From: a virus
Direction: 5' to 3' (one strand)
IMG/VR virus record: IMGVR_UViG_3300013014_000107
Coordinates: 1-27,263 of that record
Length of the DNA: 27,263 nt
Shown here: positions 19,601 through 26,711 of the stretch, one piece after another
Position numbering within the stretch: position 1 is the stretch's first letter
Layout of the letters: every line of letters starts with the position of its first letter
The notes under the pieces: model-generated
Seen by the model: the letters and a program-made list of their open reading frames with translations, nothing else
Told to the model about the DNA's origin: nothing
Database searches by the model: none
Position numbers and translations under genes: made by a program

Positions 19601-22219
19601 AAGCAGAGATTGAGTTTTTTTAGCTCTTATCGTATCTTGTCCAGAGAATTTTTCTCCAGAAGCTGTTGAAATTTTTCCTGCCATACTATTTAAATTTCCC
19701 TCAGAAAGAGAATTTTTTAAGTCTGCTAAATAAGTATTCCCAAATCCACCATAAGGTAATTGAAATTTTTGTTGGATATCAGATAATTCAGATTTACTTA
19801 AATCAAAATTAGCTGTTTCACTTAAAGATAAAGAACTAATTGAAGATTTTATTCCAGCTTCAAAAACTTGACCTAGACTACTTTCAACAGCACTCCTACT
19901 TAAATTAGAAGAAATATTAGTTTTAAATCTTGTTGTATCTAAAATTTTTGGTTGAGTAATTAATTGTTTAAAATAATCTGAAGATGTATTGATTAAATTT
20001 TGACGAACAGTTTCGTATAGATTTTCATTTATATCAAAATTACCTCCAGGAAATGGATAAGTCGTAAATCCATATTTTTTTCCACTTGACATTCCGACAG
20101 CTCTACCTGGAGAACTTTGACTAAAAGACGGATATATATATCCATATCTATCTATAGATTTACTATTTACAATGTTTCCTTTTTTTGTAGCTTTTGTATA
20201 CCCATCAGAAGCATCCGCCTCTTCTGAAGCTTTAAACTGTTTAGATAGAGCTTTTCGATCCGTTGATTTTACAGCAACATAAGGATACCTTTGTTTAGTT
20301 CGTTCTCCTGCAAAATTAGGAACAAATCCGCTACTAGCGTAAGGATTAATGCCATATTTATCTTTAAACTTTTGTTTATAAGCTTTTCCAGCTTCGCTAT
20401 CTGCTGGTGGCATAATTCCAGGTTGAGATAATCCAGAAAATTGTTTTACAGTTTCTGCATCATTATAAGTTACTCTTCCATAATTTGGAATATTCATAGA
20501 GCGAACTTGGCCTGGCATATATCCACCAGAAATTGCGCCCATCATTTCTTGATTAGCATTAAAATTAGGAATAAATCCTTGGCTTTTTGTTTTAGCTGTG
20601 ATAACTCCTTTTTCAGAAGTTACTCCTCTGCCAATTAAGCCTCTTGTTAAACTTGCAGCAATAGCTGTGGATTGTTGACGAGCTTGAGATTGAGCTTGAA
20701 TGACTGTTAATATATCTTTTTCAACTTGTAAAAGTGAAACTTGTTTATTAACAATATTCTGAATTAATTGAGGATTTTGTGCAAGAATAGTATTAATACG
20801 TTCTTGAATTTGAGCTTGTGCTTGAGCTTCTTTATTTAAACCTAAAACTGTTCTAACTGCATCTGTTGTAAACTTGGCAAGATTACCAAATAGCTTTATA
20901 AATACTCCAATTAAAAGCGCAAGTCCTGGACCAGATATGAAACTACCTATACCTTCAAAAATTCCTTTTCCTATTTTACTTCCAATACCATCTCCTTTGA
21001 TATCAAAAGATTCTAATGCAGTATTAATTCCACCTAAAACTTTTTCTATCGCTGGGGCAAAACTTAAAGATCCAATATCACTTCCGACTCTTGTTAAATT
21101 AGCAACAGTTTTATTTAAAAGAGCAGCTAAGGTTTTATTTAGCTCTGCATTTCTTCGTATAGCTTCATCAGTTGCACCTTCAGAAGTTTTTAATGCATTG
21201 CCATATACAGAATACTCTTTGCTTAAATCTCCTAAAGCAGCTTTTAAAATATTGATCTGGAAAACTCCACCAACTAATTCTGCTACTTGAGATTTTTGAG
21301 CAGCTCCAAGCTCATCGAATTTACCAGCTAATCCAGTTAGAATTTGAATTGCAGGTGCAGTATTTCCATTAAGATCTCTTACAGCAAGACCAAGAGACTC
21401 TAATTGATCTAATACGTCAGTTCTTTGGACTCTTGTAAAAATAGTCTTTAATGAGTTACCGATTACTGCTCCACCTCGCGCAGTAGTTTGATTAACGCTA
21501 GCAACAATAGCTAATAATTCATCAAAAGTGACTCCAACATCTTGAGCAGAACTACCAACTCGTTTAAGAGCTTCTGCAAGATCTCCTGAGCTTACTGCAA
21601 AAGCGGCATCAACACTAGCTAACTTATTAACAATTTGAGTTGAATCTAAAGCTGAACTATTAAATGAATTAATTGATGCTGTGAGAGCTTCAACACTCGA
21701 AGCTGCATCTAAACCAGAAAGACGAGCTAAAATAAGAGCATCACTTGTGCGTTTTAAAGTTTGCTCTACCGACAAACCTTGACGAGCTAATTCTCCAGCA
21801 GCAGTTGCGACTGTTGAAAATGCTTGACCACTATTTTTAGCTATTTCAAATAATGAATCACCAAATTGTCCAAGAGTTTTCTGACTTGTTCCTAATATAA
21901 CATTAATATCTGTTAGAGATTTCTGAACTTCTATTGTACTAGTGATGAGTGATGTAAAAGCTCTTTGTACAATATATATTGCTCCTGCTGATGCTCCGAA
22001 GGCTATTACGCGAGCATTAGATGCGTCTAATGATTTTTGAAATTCGTTAGATGCCCCAGTTATTCTTCCAAGGGGCTGAGTAAAAGCTTTTGAATTAATT
22101 CCTGCGCCAAAATTAAAGCCCTTAGTCTCTAATCTCTTTAAAGCAGCAGATACATCCCTTTCCATTTGGGACGTATTTGCTGATAAATTTACTTGTAGAT
22201 CTCCTATATTTCCAGCCAT
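13658..22219 (-). CDS. H: Tail tape measure protein with embedded cell-wall-directed domain
   Basis: The first 350 residues carry the TP901-type tape-measure core (AGELARQGLS near 145, ARGGAVIGNSLKTIF near 250). Hydrophobic segments lie near 425-446 and 1135-1160. Four GF(I/V)PNF motifs start at 548, 631, 902 and 973. Two copies of a DDVPAML...GEYV-RK motif lie at 1720 and 2663. A glycine run covers 1921-1931, and an L,D-transpeptidase-like domain lies at about 2100-2275. The C-terminal 150 residues are charged and helical. At 2853 aa it is over three times lambda gpH (853 aa); much of it is not simple helix, so tail length should not be scaled directly. The start has AAAGG close upstream. 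It takes the H position after the chaperone-like genes but is convergent with M-J. Confidence 0.95.
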   Translation of the reverse strand: MAGNIGDLQVNLSANTSQMERDVSAALKRLETKGFNFGAGINSKAFTQPLGRITGASNEFQKSLDASNARVIAFGASAGAIYIVQRAFTSLITSTIEVQKSLTDINVILGTSQKTLGQFGDSLFEIAKNSGQAFSTVATAAGELARQGLSVEQTLKRTSDALILARLSGLDAASSVEALTASINSFNSSALDSTQIVNKLASVDAAFAVSSGDLAEALKRVGSSAQDVGVTFDELLAIVASVNQTTARGGAVIGNSLKTIFTRVQRTDVLDQLESLGLAVRDLNGNTAPAIQILTGLAGKFDELGAAQKSQVAELVGGVFQINILKAALGDLSKEYSVYGNALKTSEGATDEAIRRNAELNKTLAALLNKTVANLTRVGSDIGSLSFAPAIEKVLGGINTALESFDIKGDGIGSKIGKGIFEGIGSFISGPGLALLIGVFIKLFGNLAKFTTDAVRTVLGLNKEAQAQAQIQERINTILAQNPQLIQNIVNKQVSLLQVEKDILTVIQAQSQARQQSTAIAASLTRGLIGRGVTSEKGVITAKTKSQGFIPNFNANQEMMGAISGGYMPGQVRSMNIPNYGRVTYNDAETVKQFSGLSQPGIMPPADSEAGKAYKQKFKDKYGINPYASSGFVPNFAGERTKQRYPYVAVKSTDRKALSKQFKASEEADASDGYTKATKKGNIVNSKSIDRYGYIYPSFSQSSPGRAVGMSSGKKYGFTTYPFPGGNFDINENLYETVRQNLINTSSDYFKQLITQPKILDTTRFKTNISSNLSRSAVESSLGQVFEAGIKSSISSLSLSETANFDLSKSELSDIQQKFQLPYGGFGNTYLADLKNSLSEGNLNSMAGKISTASGEKFSGQDTIRAKKTQSLLQKEFTKEGYEKLSGAEAAYVRSGKFKNQGFIPNFSPIDRALKTEKKMGGRGVLDFKPGLGLYVRDGETQPNFAAVMRDHPEGIGNAVQNSKKMQSSMSAGFIPNFAGFDPMSLFYIMQSMGGSGGAAGAESELERGKLDTILRDRRAAQDLLKAEEAKEIKDQTKINYLKNEQRQLLSEENKQKRLMNSQMGVFARDQGGKISGGFGGALGRFGSRYGAGLALGAPLLADTAAQFIGNENTAGGRATKAGVSGLGTAASYAGLGFSVGGPIGAAIGGGAGLAMGIYDVFQKLNDIMPDVARRLEVATEKFNNVSAASQTMSVSLETLSSIEGRADLSAQTRVQLRVKAEEDFAKSIAQLDQVLPGAGKQITDLYTKIGDTAELRQKIIQLQTEAQKESKGLAASANLYTNNQKLNDTAGPTFLQKLIGAASNAQAVEAGIPGQVGAYDEAAMRAENIKGLKGGKKHQYDDQIRAGANQLDQLFANFGKNGPLSSEEISKLQAELKDAKGLDGIKKVVEAYTANGTYATIVAENLNDLTKSGFADPIIQAFRDAKMQAETIQKEIANENQKLIGGQRKITDIEAYGRAFGGQTPISAQALGGIDYSSLGEQANISRGQAFGESAKSQFSQLMQEVGYSSENVQKFSQYNEEAANIQKDLINKTITLSQATERLKLIFDKVSFEQNAKNMFSGERASARQGILEGQLKQGKLAEGFDPLTSFFDKFGDNAATTADKINKSFGNLAENMQTGFEDAFGAFLDGTKTADDAMRSMLLSISQQIIKEQFSIGMRSIIGGVTGGGGYGSSSGQNGGGILGSILGLFGGGKAQGGIIRKYSAGGHVEGGSGVRDDVPAMLTDGEYVLRKSAVNKYGKGTLDMLNSGGMVKGYASGGSINSSLSNSYDFFGSKGEKLTENYTPEAFKTTVNAPSELANIPALTGKFNISDMLSSRALMDEGNPMNALRNQRFLEMQGYQEQVSNFKTGYNEQYYQVEQQRKEAQRAADEENSRRMSAYNSQRSQMLIGGLMSAGMSLFGGLSGGGFLGGGLQSFMGGGGGGGGGGGIGGSLLSGLGNIFSQGQQAASYGKGMSTSMGTQSAYQLEQIKKSISDSIEGNQFSGYGDPFSKRQSQLFPQFGGQSGFTGAGFGGMNFGQPTSSIGGFQYGVGLGSPAGFQTQTQTKQDYLMNFASPTAPIAPGRGNLVYDFLNQNSNPFGYQNGYAKGGRVKRIQNFEEGGYVQVEFDKSSGKGKMIQGSANFYNAQGKLIKSIPVNSGGGSAFPTPQGEFNLDNFRSRSKNALGGGMYSGGVGYSMDVKNKDNYDKSALSKIEEKYLPIGTSRSEWKNLVKNNDFMWDPYANRFRGEIRLHPDDPNYGGGIGTAGCVGTFCPEDQAELSKMLKTGDYSSIRVRYGQNLLNKLSENGLIAQSEPGGLRPFSEKTMLAENVRPKVNPIIAGLNLPSRNTNDLVKKPLDEKFYAAYDQYMKDMPLPKANLAGTNTTGPFATKSPIMYSSDVPDFTAKSASFDPSTFNPSPFNMPQGAATNKTSSGGMKMPAIGGGAGGIGGALMASLGGMKNLAGKGYDALYDLGGNLYDKSIFNPDAGYQTKMSFPMGEGPKTKAANTIPENLLPQDLLNPNKQSAEQILPFFQNLADMASENKQSLYQSVGSLYDMKNKGDYGRLSSKFSSFYGNDSKNRYSSFGEKGFNNYLKYIGADPYSSMSSLNSFKFPMTPNTYSPFAFGSQNFGGFGGSGYQSGFSSTGNAFSNYFSTGSRLGITPSWASRAAGGMIYGGTSTKDDVPAMLMGGEYVIRKDVVDRMGEPFFNSLNRGKPQGFAEGGPVGTGLPSVVGGGSNQQDNSRGQFVDSITKLVKSLEQLNKGIEEQNKDSKMKTNGESESSDSSSSGVTNNISINVNVDQNGKTTDSKKEEDQSGGGSKEETDQEKFKKTMEKSRILAELLRQQVLKTIVEEQRPGGVLYGGSKGRDMGR
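15400..15915 (-). other. L,D-transpeptidase (YkuD / DUF2778-like) domain in the tape measure
   Basis: Residues about 2102-2273 of the tape measure. The N-terminal part has a repeated beta pattern (ANFYNAQGKLIKSIPVNSGG) followed by FPTPQGEF (Pro2147 onward), like the 'pTPxGxF' segment of L,D-transpeptidases. The catalytic-type segment reads RLHPDDP ... GTAGCVG: His2234, then 14 residues to Cys2249, with T-x-G-C before it. This fits the family H-x(14-17)-(S/T)-x-G-C spacing, with Ala where many members have His. Related domains in type VI effectors (Tlde1) cut or exchange peptidoglycan cross-links. Identification is by motif only. Confidence 0.7.
16433..16459 (-). repeat. Three perfect 9-bp tandem repeats within a poly-glycine stretch
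   Basis: TCCACCACC (plus strand) occurs three times without a mismatch. On the coding strand each unit reads GGTGGTGGA and encodes three glycines, forming most of the eleven-glycine run at residues 1921-1931 of the tape measure. Unit-number change by slippage would be in frame. Confidence 0.9.
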
Positions 22220-22240
22220 AATGCCTTTTTCCTATCATAA

Positions 22241-22247
22241 ATTACAC
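22241..22247 (-). promoter_or_regulatory. GTGTAAT leader element before the tape measure gene
   Basis: GTGTAAT on the minus strand lies 21 bases before the tape measure ATG, in a 73-base A/T-rich gap. The sequence from motif to start contains AGGAAAAAGG as ribosome-binding signal. Upstream is a long run of alternating TATA-type sequence. Promoter activity is inferred from the shared motif. Confidence 0.45.
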
Positions 22248-22292
22248 ATTTATTGGAAAAATATTCAGCTAGTATATATAATATATTTTCTC

Positions 22293-23303
22293 TTATAATC
22301 CATGCAATTTAATAAGATCTTGCATATCTAGTTTGCCACCCTTTTTAGCTGCTTCCTTGTTAAGATCAATTCCTACCCCTTCATTGTTATTTTTAAGGCC
22401 CAATCTCTTCATATCTTCAGAGGTAGCACCAACCACAGATGTAGCCACATTATCCTTTTGAGATACTTTACTATTCCTATTAATGACCTCTTCAACATTT
22501 TTAGAACCTTCATACCATTCAATAAGTTGATCTGGATCACTCATTATATACTCTGGTGGTCTTGTCTTAGAGTTGGTTAATATACCTTTGAAATATCTAG
22601 CATAACTAAATAGCTCAATTTGATAAAAGCTTAATTCCACAAGAGGTTTACCATAGAATATATAAGGATCATCTTTAGATAAATAAAATATATTAGAGAA
22701 GTATGATGCAAGACTAATTTTTTTAAGATTAGTGGAGTTAAATTTATTAGTAATCTCATTATAATTATGAATTAAAACCATAATTTGCTTATTATCTAGA
22801 TCTTCATAATCTGCCTCTTTGAAAAATCTCTCTTTGCAAGCTTCGTCTTTAAATAAAGACACATACATGTAATATTCATTAATCTTCTTAAAGGTATAGT
22901 CTTCTGCTGTGAATCCTATTAGATCTTTCTTTTCAAATTTTAACTTATTTAATTCTATCTCATTCTTTTCAATTTCACTATTAACTTGATCTATTTGTGC
23001 TTTAAGAAATAACTTGCTTTTTGTTGTTTTTAAATTTATTAAAAAATTCTCTAACTCTTTGATTCTTTTATCTTTTGATTTTTCCCAGAGCTCTTCTTTT
23101 ATCAAATAGTCTTCTTGCTCTTGCTCGGTTGGCAAGCCCATCTTTTTTGCTTTTTGAAGAAACTGATCGTTATATATATCTATATCAGCAGAATCTTGAT
23201 TATTGATGTGCTTAAAGAATAAATTACCAAAACCATCGACATTCTTTTTAGAATATCCCTTTATGATTTCAGAAAATAAAGTCTTTAAGTTGCTTTGAAT
23301 CAT
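22293..23303 (-). CDS. Unrecognised 336-aa protein in the tail-assembly-chaperone position
   Basis: It lies directly before the tape measure gene, the place of lambda T. The middle (about 75-130) is highly charged and likely coiled coil. A segment near 200-250 is rich in Tyr, Phe and Leu (DPYIFYGKPL ... LFSYARYFKGIL). The C-terminus is Lys/Gly-rich. It begins three bases after the previous gene's stop, in the same frame, separated by TAA-TGA. No frameshift site joins it to the upstream gene. A chaperone that shields the tape measure before tube assembly is inferred from position alone; it could also be a structural or unknown tail factor. Confidence 0.8.
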   Translation of the reverse strand: MIQSNLKTLFSEIIKGYSKKNVDGFGNLFFKHINNQDSADIDIYNDQFLQKAKKMGLPTEQEQEDYLIKEELWEKSKDKRIKELENFLINLKTTKSKLFLKAQIDQVNSEIEKNEIELNKLKFEKKDLIGFTAEDYTFKKINEYYMYVSLFKDEACKERFFKEADYEDLDNKQIMVLIHNYNEITNKFNSTNLKKISLASYFSNIFYLSKDDPYIFYGKPLVELSFYQIELFSYARYFKGILTNSKTRPPEYIMSDPDQLIEWYEGSKNVEEVINRNSKVSQKDNVATSVVGATSEDMKRLGLKNNNEGVGIDLNKEAAKKGGKLDMQDLIKLHGL

Positions 23304-23306
23304 TCA

Positions 23307-24113
23307 TTATGAATCTGATTTTTTAACTTCTTCTTTAGCTTCTTCTTGTGCAGTTACTTGTTCTACAGCAGATCCTTCAGAAGAGAAAGCTGCGAGTCTT
23401 TCAAAGTCTTCTTGAGAAGCTGCGCGACCAACATACCAGAAGCTTACGAAATAAGCTAATTTACGACAAACTAAGCCTTCAAATTCAGAACCAGTCTCTT
23501 CTATATTATCATAGACTCTTAATTTGCTTTCAAATTCTCCATGACCAAAGAACGGAGTCTCTTCATTTTTTTCATTAACTATATAAGCTAATTGCAAAAC
23601 CCACCAAAGAATAGTTTTATTTCTTGCACGATTCTCTGCAGTTTGATCGAAAAGACTTGCTTGAGCCGTTTCAAAATCTTGGATTTGAGTTCTAAGAGTT
23701 GTAAGATCAACTATCACTTGCTTGTATTTTTCTTTTTCTGCTTCTGTTCTCTCAGACTCATCTTTTATACTTAGCTTTTGAAATTCATTTTGTTTTTCAA
23801 AAAGACCAACATATAGAGTGGCGTATACATTTTTTTCTTCTTCACTTAAAACTCCACCATCATTTGTGAATCTTTTAGCAAGAAGAGCGCGAGTTAATAA
23901 ACCTGCTTTGATACCTTCAGACAAACGAACTCCATAAAAAAGTTCAGCTTCATCAAAAAGTGCGCGAGTTGGTTTGCGAATAAATACTTTGACTTGTTCT
24001 TTTGTTTTATTCTTTTTGGTGATTTTTATCTCTTCACCTTTTTCATTTTTAGAAGTTTCAATCTCTTCGATCTCTACTTCTTTGGGTACGTTAAATTCAA
24101 ATAGTTTTTTCAT
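23307..24113 (-). CDS. Probable tail assembly chaperone (lambda G-position), 268 aa
   Basis: The protein has an acidic/lysine-rich start, a segment KPTRALFDEAELFYGVRLSE (about 45-64), a helical middle (about 100-155), and an acidic Ala/Glu/Lys tail. I chose the ATG at 24113; an upstream TTG at 24131 in frame would add six residues and overlap the previous gene further. It overlaps the 91-aa gene by 17 bases. It sits between the tube protein and the tape measure, where tail chaperones usually lie. The function is inferred from this position and general character, not from a recognised motif. Confidence 0.75.
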   Translation of the reverse strand: MKKLFEFNVPKEVEIEEIETSKNEKGEEIKITKKNKTKEQVKVFIRKPTRALFDEAELFYGVRLSEGIKAGLLTRALLAKRFTNDGGVLSEEEKNVYATLYVGLFEKQNEFQKLSIKDESERTEAEKEKYKQVIVDLTTLRTQIQDFETAQASLFDQTAENRARNKTILWWVLQLAYIVNEKNEETPFFGHGEFESKLRVYDNIEETGSEFEGLVCRKLAYFVSFWYVGRAASQEDFERLAAFSSEGSAVEQVTAQEEAKEEVKKSDS

Positions 24114-24372
24114 ATGTTTGTTTTCTTTCAATTGATTCTATGTAGTTTTTTATCTTTTTAAACTGGGCTCTGCCTCCTAGCAGATTAATAAAGTTTTTAC
24201 GTTTTTCTTCATCCCAATTATCATAAGCATTTTTTAAAAAGTTTTGGCTTGTAATTACTTCAAAAGTAGGTTTCAAAACGCCATAACTTCTCAAGGATCT
24301 TTGGATAGTTTGTAGATCTAAATTACCTTTTATAATATCTTCTTCGGAATATTTAAAGTGTATTTTTTTCAT
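24097..24372 (-). CDS. Unrecognised 91-aa protein
   Basis: A small, charged, mostly helical protein with no signal peptide or recognised motif. It overlaps the preceding 77-aa gene by four bases (ATGA) and the following gene by 17, so the three are translated as a coupled set. Small proteins between tube protein and chaperones are common in tail modules, but no function can be assigned. Confidence 0.7.
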   Translation of the reverse strand: MKKIHFKYSEEDIIKGNLDLQTIQRSLRSYGVLKPTFEVITSQNFLKNAYDNWDEEKRKNFINLLGGRAQFKKIKNYIESIERKQTYEKTI

Positions 24373-24602
24373 TTTTTTAAATCAAAGTCGAATTTACTCA
24401 TGTCTTCTTCTATCTCTCTTATGGTATCATTACCATTATCGAGCACTCTTTTACGATGCTTTTGATATATTTCATCATTAGTATTATACTTTGAATTATT
24501 AGCATCTTCAAGAATAAATAAAAATTGTTTATATAAATTAGTTATTTTTCTACGAATCTGAAATAAAACATATTCCTTGATTTTAGGATCGCCTTTTTCC
24601 AT
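24369..24602 (-). CDS. Unrecognised 77-aa protein, first gene after the tube-protein terminator
   Basis: A short, charged, helical protein rich in Lys, Glu and Asp. It is the first gene after the terminator that follows the major tail protein, with its own leader containing GTGTAAT 31 bases upstream and AAAGG / AAAAGG sequences before the ATG. It overlaps the next gene by four bases. No motif is recognised. Confidence 0.7.
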   Translation of the reverse strand: MEKGDPKIKEYVLFQIRRKITNLYKQFLFILEDANNSKYNTNDEIYQKHRKRVLDNGNDTIREIEEDMSKFDFDLKK

Positions 24603-24633
24603 AGATTTACCTTTTGCCTTTTACCTAAACTAG

Positions 24634-24640
24634 ATTACAC
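24634..24640 (-). promoter_or_regulatory. GTGTAAT leader element just past the tube-protein terminator
   Basis: On the minus strand the terminator's T-run is followed after two bases by GTGTAAT, 31 bases before the ATG of the 77-aa gene. Terminator and putative promoter are thus nearly fused, which would let the downstream genes be restarted independently of the tube gene. Confidence 0.45.
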
Positions 24641-24641
24641 C

Positions 24642-24682
24642 AAAAAAATACCCCGTCAAGAATTAACTCGACGGGGTATTTT
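24642..24682 (-). terminator. Intrinsic terminator after the major tail protein gene
   Basis: A 13-bp perfect stem (left arm 24645-24657, right arm 24670-24682) encloses a 12-base loop. Reading on the minus strand the stem is GC-rich at its head (ACCCCGTC / GACGGGGT) and is followed by a seven-T run. It lies 19 bases past the tube protein stop. The plus-strand side also has a short T-run, but no plus-strand gene ends here. Confidence 0.93.
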
Positions 24683-24700
24683 ATATTTAATTAAGTACTA

Positions 24701-25795
24701 TTAGTCTTTAACACCACTCATCATTAATCCACGATCAGTTTGATTTGGACCACCGATTTGAGTGGAGAAGTTCAAGGTTACAGATTTATTGTCACCGATT
24801 GAACTACTGAACTCTTGACTATCAAGTTTAGCACGTTTTAAGAAGTACTTGGCTTGAATAGCGCTAGTTGTTGGATGCTTAAGAGCTACGCTAAGATTAT
24901 AGTTATCATCAGTATTAATAAGATCTGCTAAGTTACCAGTTGTTAAATCTCCTAGCAATGCTTGGACGCTCATATTAACAGTAACTGGGAATTGGATTTC
25001 TCTTGCAAATGCGAATTTGCTACCAAGTTTTTGTAGTGGATCACGAGCAAGATCGAAACTCAAAGTATAACTTTGAATCTTTGCATCAGAAACTGTGATT
25101 CCGCCACCATTATAAGCGCTAATATCTACTGTGATATCTCCTGGACGAAGGGCGCTAACTCCTGTGGCTGCTTGAGAACTTACAACTGCATCTAGTGCGT
25201 ATTTTATACCTGTAATCTTGCTTCCGTCAGTTGGTAGAACAGCTGGAATATGATTTCCAGTTACGCCAGCATCAAATGCCATATTAAGAGCTTCAACATT
25301 TACAGTAACTGTTGGAAAATTACCAACAGAACCTTCTGTAGAGTAAGATGTAACAAATCCGTTTCCAATTCCAATTACGTTTTGATTAGCTGCACCAGTA
25401 CCAACTCCAAGTGCGTCATTTCCTTCTGCTACGGTACGAATAAAGTAATTTCTTTCATCGGAAGTCTTATTCAAGATTCCAGAAATACAACTTACTTGAT
25501 CGGTGTTAAGTGGACCAAATCCTAATAGCTCTTCATTGCCAAGACTATTTAAGAGATAACTAAAATCAAGAGAAACTGTAGGAGATTCCAAGATTACGCG
25601 ATCAATAGCTGCTAGCTCACCAAATTGGTTAACGTCCTGACGAGCGATGTTAAAGCTATAATTTGCACTTTGAACCCTTTGTAGTTGATTAACTGAATTT
25701 GTTCCTGAATTTCCTAAACTAAAATGATTGCCTGTTGCTGGACTTGGTCCTGCGTAAAGGGCTTCTGATTGATAAATAATTCTATTTCTTGCCAT
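24701..25795 (-). CDS. V: Major tail (tube) protein
   Basis: A 364-aa protein that opens MARNRIIYQSEALYAG and has the segment NFSFNIARQDVNQFGE-like (SFNIARQDVNQFGELA near 47-62) and PTVSLDFSYLLNSLG (about 72-86), followed by Gly/Asn/Thr-rich beta segments. The composition, the strong leader (AGGAG at 25809-25805), the terminator directly after it, and its place before chaperones and tape measure all fit a highly expressed tube subunit. It is longer than lambda gpV (246 aa). No separate Ig-like domain is obvious. The codon choice looks more even and slightly less AT-rich than its neighbours, as expected for a high-expression gene. Confidence 0.82.
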   Translation of the reverse strand: MARNRIIYQSEALYAGPSPATGNHFSLGNSGTNSVNQLQRVQSANYSFNIARQDVNQFGELAAIDRVILESPTVSLDFSYLLNSLGNEELLGFGPLNTDQVSCISGILNKTSDERNYFIRTVAEGNDALGVGTGAANQNVIGIGNGFVTSYSTEGSVGNFPTVTVNVEALNMAFDAGVTGNHIPAVLPTDGSKITGIKYALDAVVSSQAATGVSALRPGDITVDISAYNGGGITVSDAKIQSYTLSFDLARDPLQKLGSKFAFAREIQFPVTVNMSVQALLGDLTTGNLADLINTDDNYNLSVALKHPTTSAIQAKYFLKRAKLDSQEFSSSIGDNKSVTLNFSTQIGGPNQTDRGLMMSGVKD

Positions 25796-25821
25796 ATTAA
25801 ATTTCTCCTATATTGTCTTTT

Positions 25822-25828
25822 ATTACAC
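25822..25828 (-). promoter_or_regulatory. GTGTAAT leader element before the major tail protein gene
   Basis: Minus-strand TTAAGTGTAAT lies 26 bases before the ATG in a 64-base gap. A TTGTTC hexamer lies 17 bases before TGTAAT here, but the other copies have no matching hexamer. Shares 11 bases exactly with the leader of the rightward unit. Confidence 0.5.
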
Positions 25829-25859
25829 TTAATTTTATCCTATAGAACAAAAAATCTAC

Positions 25860-26711
25860 TTAAGCTCTAGGATTTCTATATGCTTCTAATTCAAAATCAA
25901 TAAAAGCAGATATTGCATCTGGATTTAAGTCTTGATATTGACCTCTATTAGTAACATTTTTACTAATATATATATTTTTAATATAAACGCTATTAGAAGA
26001 ACCAGCTTTACCAGACACTAAATTATCATAGTTATATTTCTTATTTAAACCATTCAAGCTATTAAATGGCATTTCATTTGGTTGAACTAGAGGAATATAG
26101 GTTCTAACCACATCTTTGAATATGCTAGTCAAAGCATCCATACTAAACATAGAGTCTGATATTACTATAGCTCTTACATTTATATTTGTGCTATCTAAGC
26201 CACCAAAAGCCAAAGGCTCATTGTTACCACCATTATTTTTAAGATATATAGCTGGATAAGTTTGAGCATTAATAGGTAATCCAGTTGGATTCTCTGTTGT
26301 TTTTGGATTTAAATTGAATTTTGTTTCAAATAGTATCTTTTCTTCATTTTCATTGGTTAAATATATACCATAATCTTTAACAGCATAATTACCACTTATC
26401 GTATTAGCGGATTGGTCGGTACTAAAATATAATTGACCTTGATCTGCATTTATGGCAACAAGACCACTCTGACCAGTTGTGATAAAAGTATTATTTAAAT
26501 AAACTCCGCTTATAATATTTGAACCAGTTATTGCTTCATCTCTTATAAGATTCCTAAATGGAGCACCATAACTATAATATCCATTATATATATTTGTGAT
26601 AGGATAAAAAAGACTATTATGATTAGAGAAAGCTTCTCCTTTTTTTAGTAAGGTATTATCAAACCACAGGGTCATACTACTCATTAAGATGTTTTCAAAT
26701 TGAGGTTTCAT
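25860..26711 (-). CDS. Probable tail completion / terminator protein, 283 aa
   Basis: The sequence is beta-rich with a long series of Gly/Asn/Tyr segments: TLWFDNTLLKKGEAF near 14-28, VKDYGIYLTNENEEKILFETKF (about 111-132), and an EPLAFGG...VRAIVISDSMFSMDALTSIF stretch (about 164-196). It overlaps the preceding gene by four bases (ATGA) and directly precedes the tube protein gene. This is the place of lambda U, and related proteins occur at this position in environmental phages as far as I recall. Assignment as tail terminator is inferred from position. Confidence 0.7.
   Translation of the reverse strand: MKPQFENILMSSMTLWFDNTLLKKGEAFSNHNSLFYPITNIYNGYYSYGAPFRNLIRDEAITGSNIISGVYLNNTFITTGQSGLVAINADQGQLYFSTDQSANTISGNYAVKDYGIYLTNENEEKILFETKFNLNPKTTENPTGLPINAQTYPAIYLKNNGGNNEPLAFGGLDSTNINVRAIVISDSMFSMDALTSIFKDVVRTYIPLVQPNEMPFNSLNGLNKKYNYDNLVSGKAGSSNSVYIKNIYISKNVTNRGQYQDLNPDAISAFIDFELEAYRNPRA

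Noticed and set aside
20874-21290. Plus-strand 138-aa open frame within the tape measure
   Set aside because: Antisense shadow of a well-conserved tape-measure core; low-complexity Pro/Ser/Lys composition and no leader.
23301-23340. Programmed frameshift joining the 268-aa and 336-aa genes as in lambda G/GT
   Set aside because: The two frames are the same, separated by tandem TAA and TGA stops; there is a six-A run but no heptamer in the right phase, and frame -1 closes after about 12 codons.
24097-24131. Slippery A6 run in the overlap of the 91-aa and 268-aa genes
   Set aside because: A +1 shift would be needed and the codon phase does not fit a known slippery heptamer; simple overlap with its own ATG explains it.
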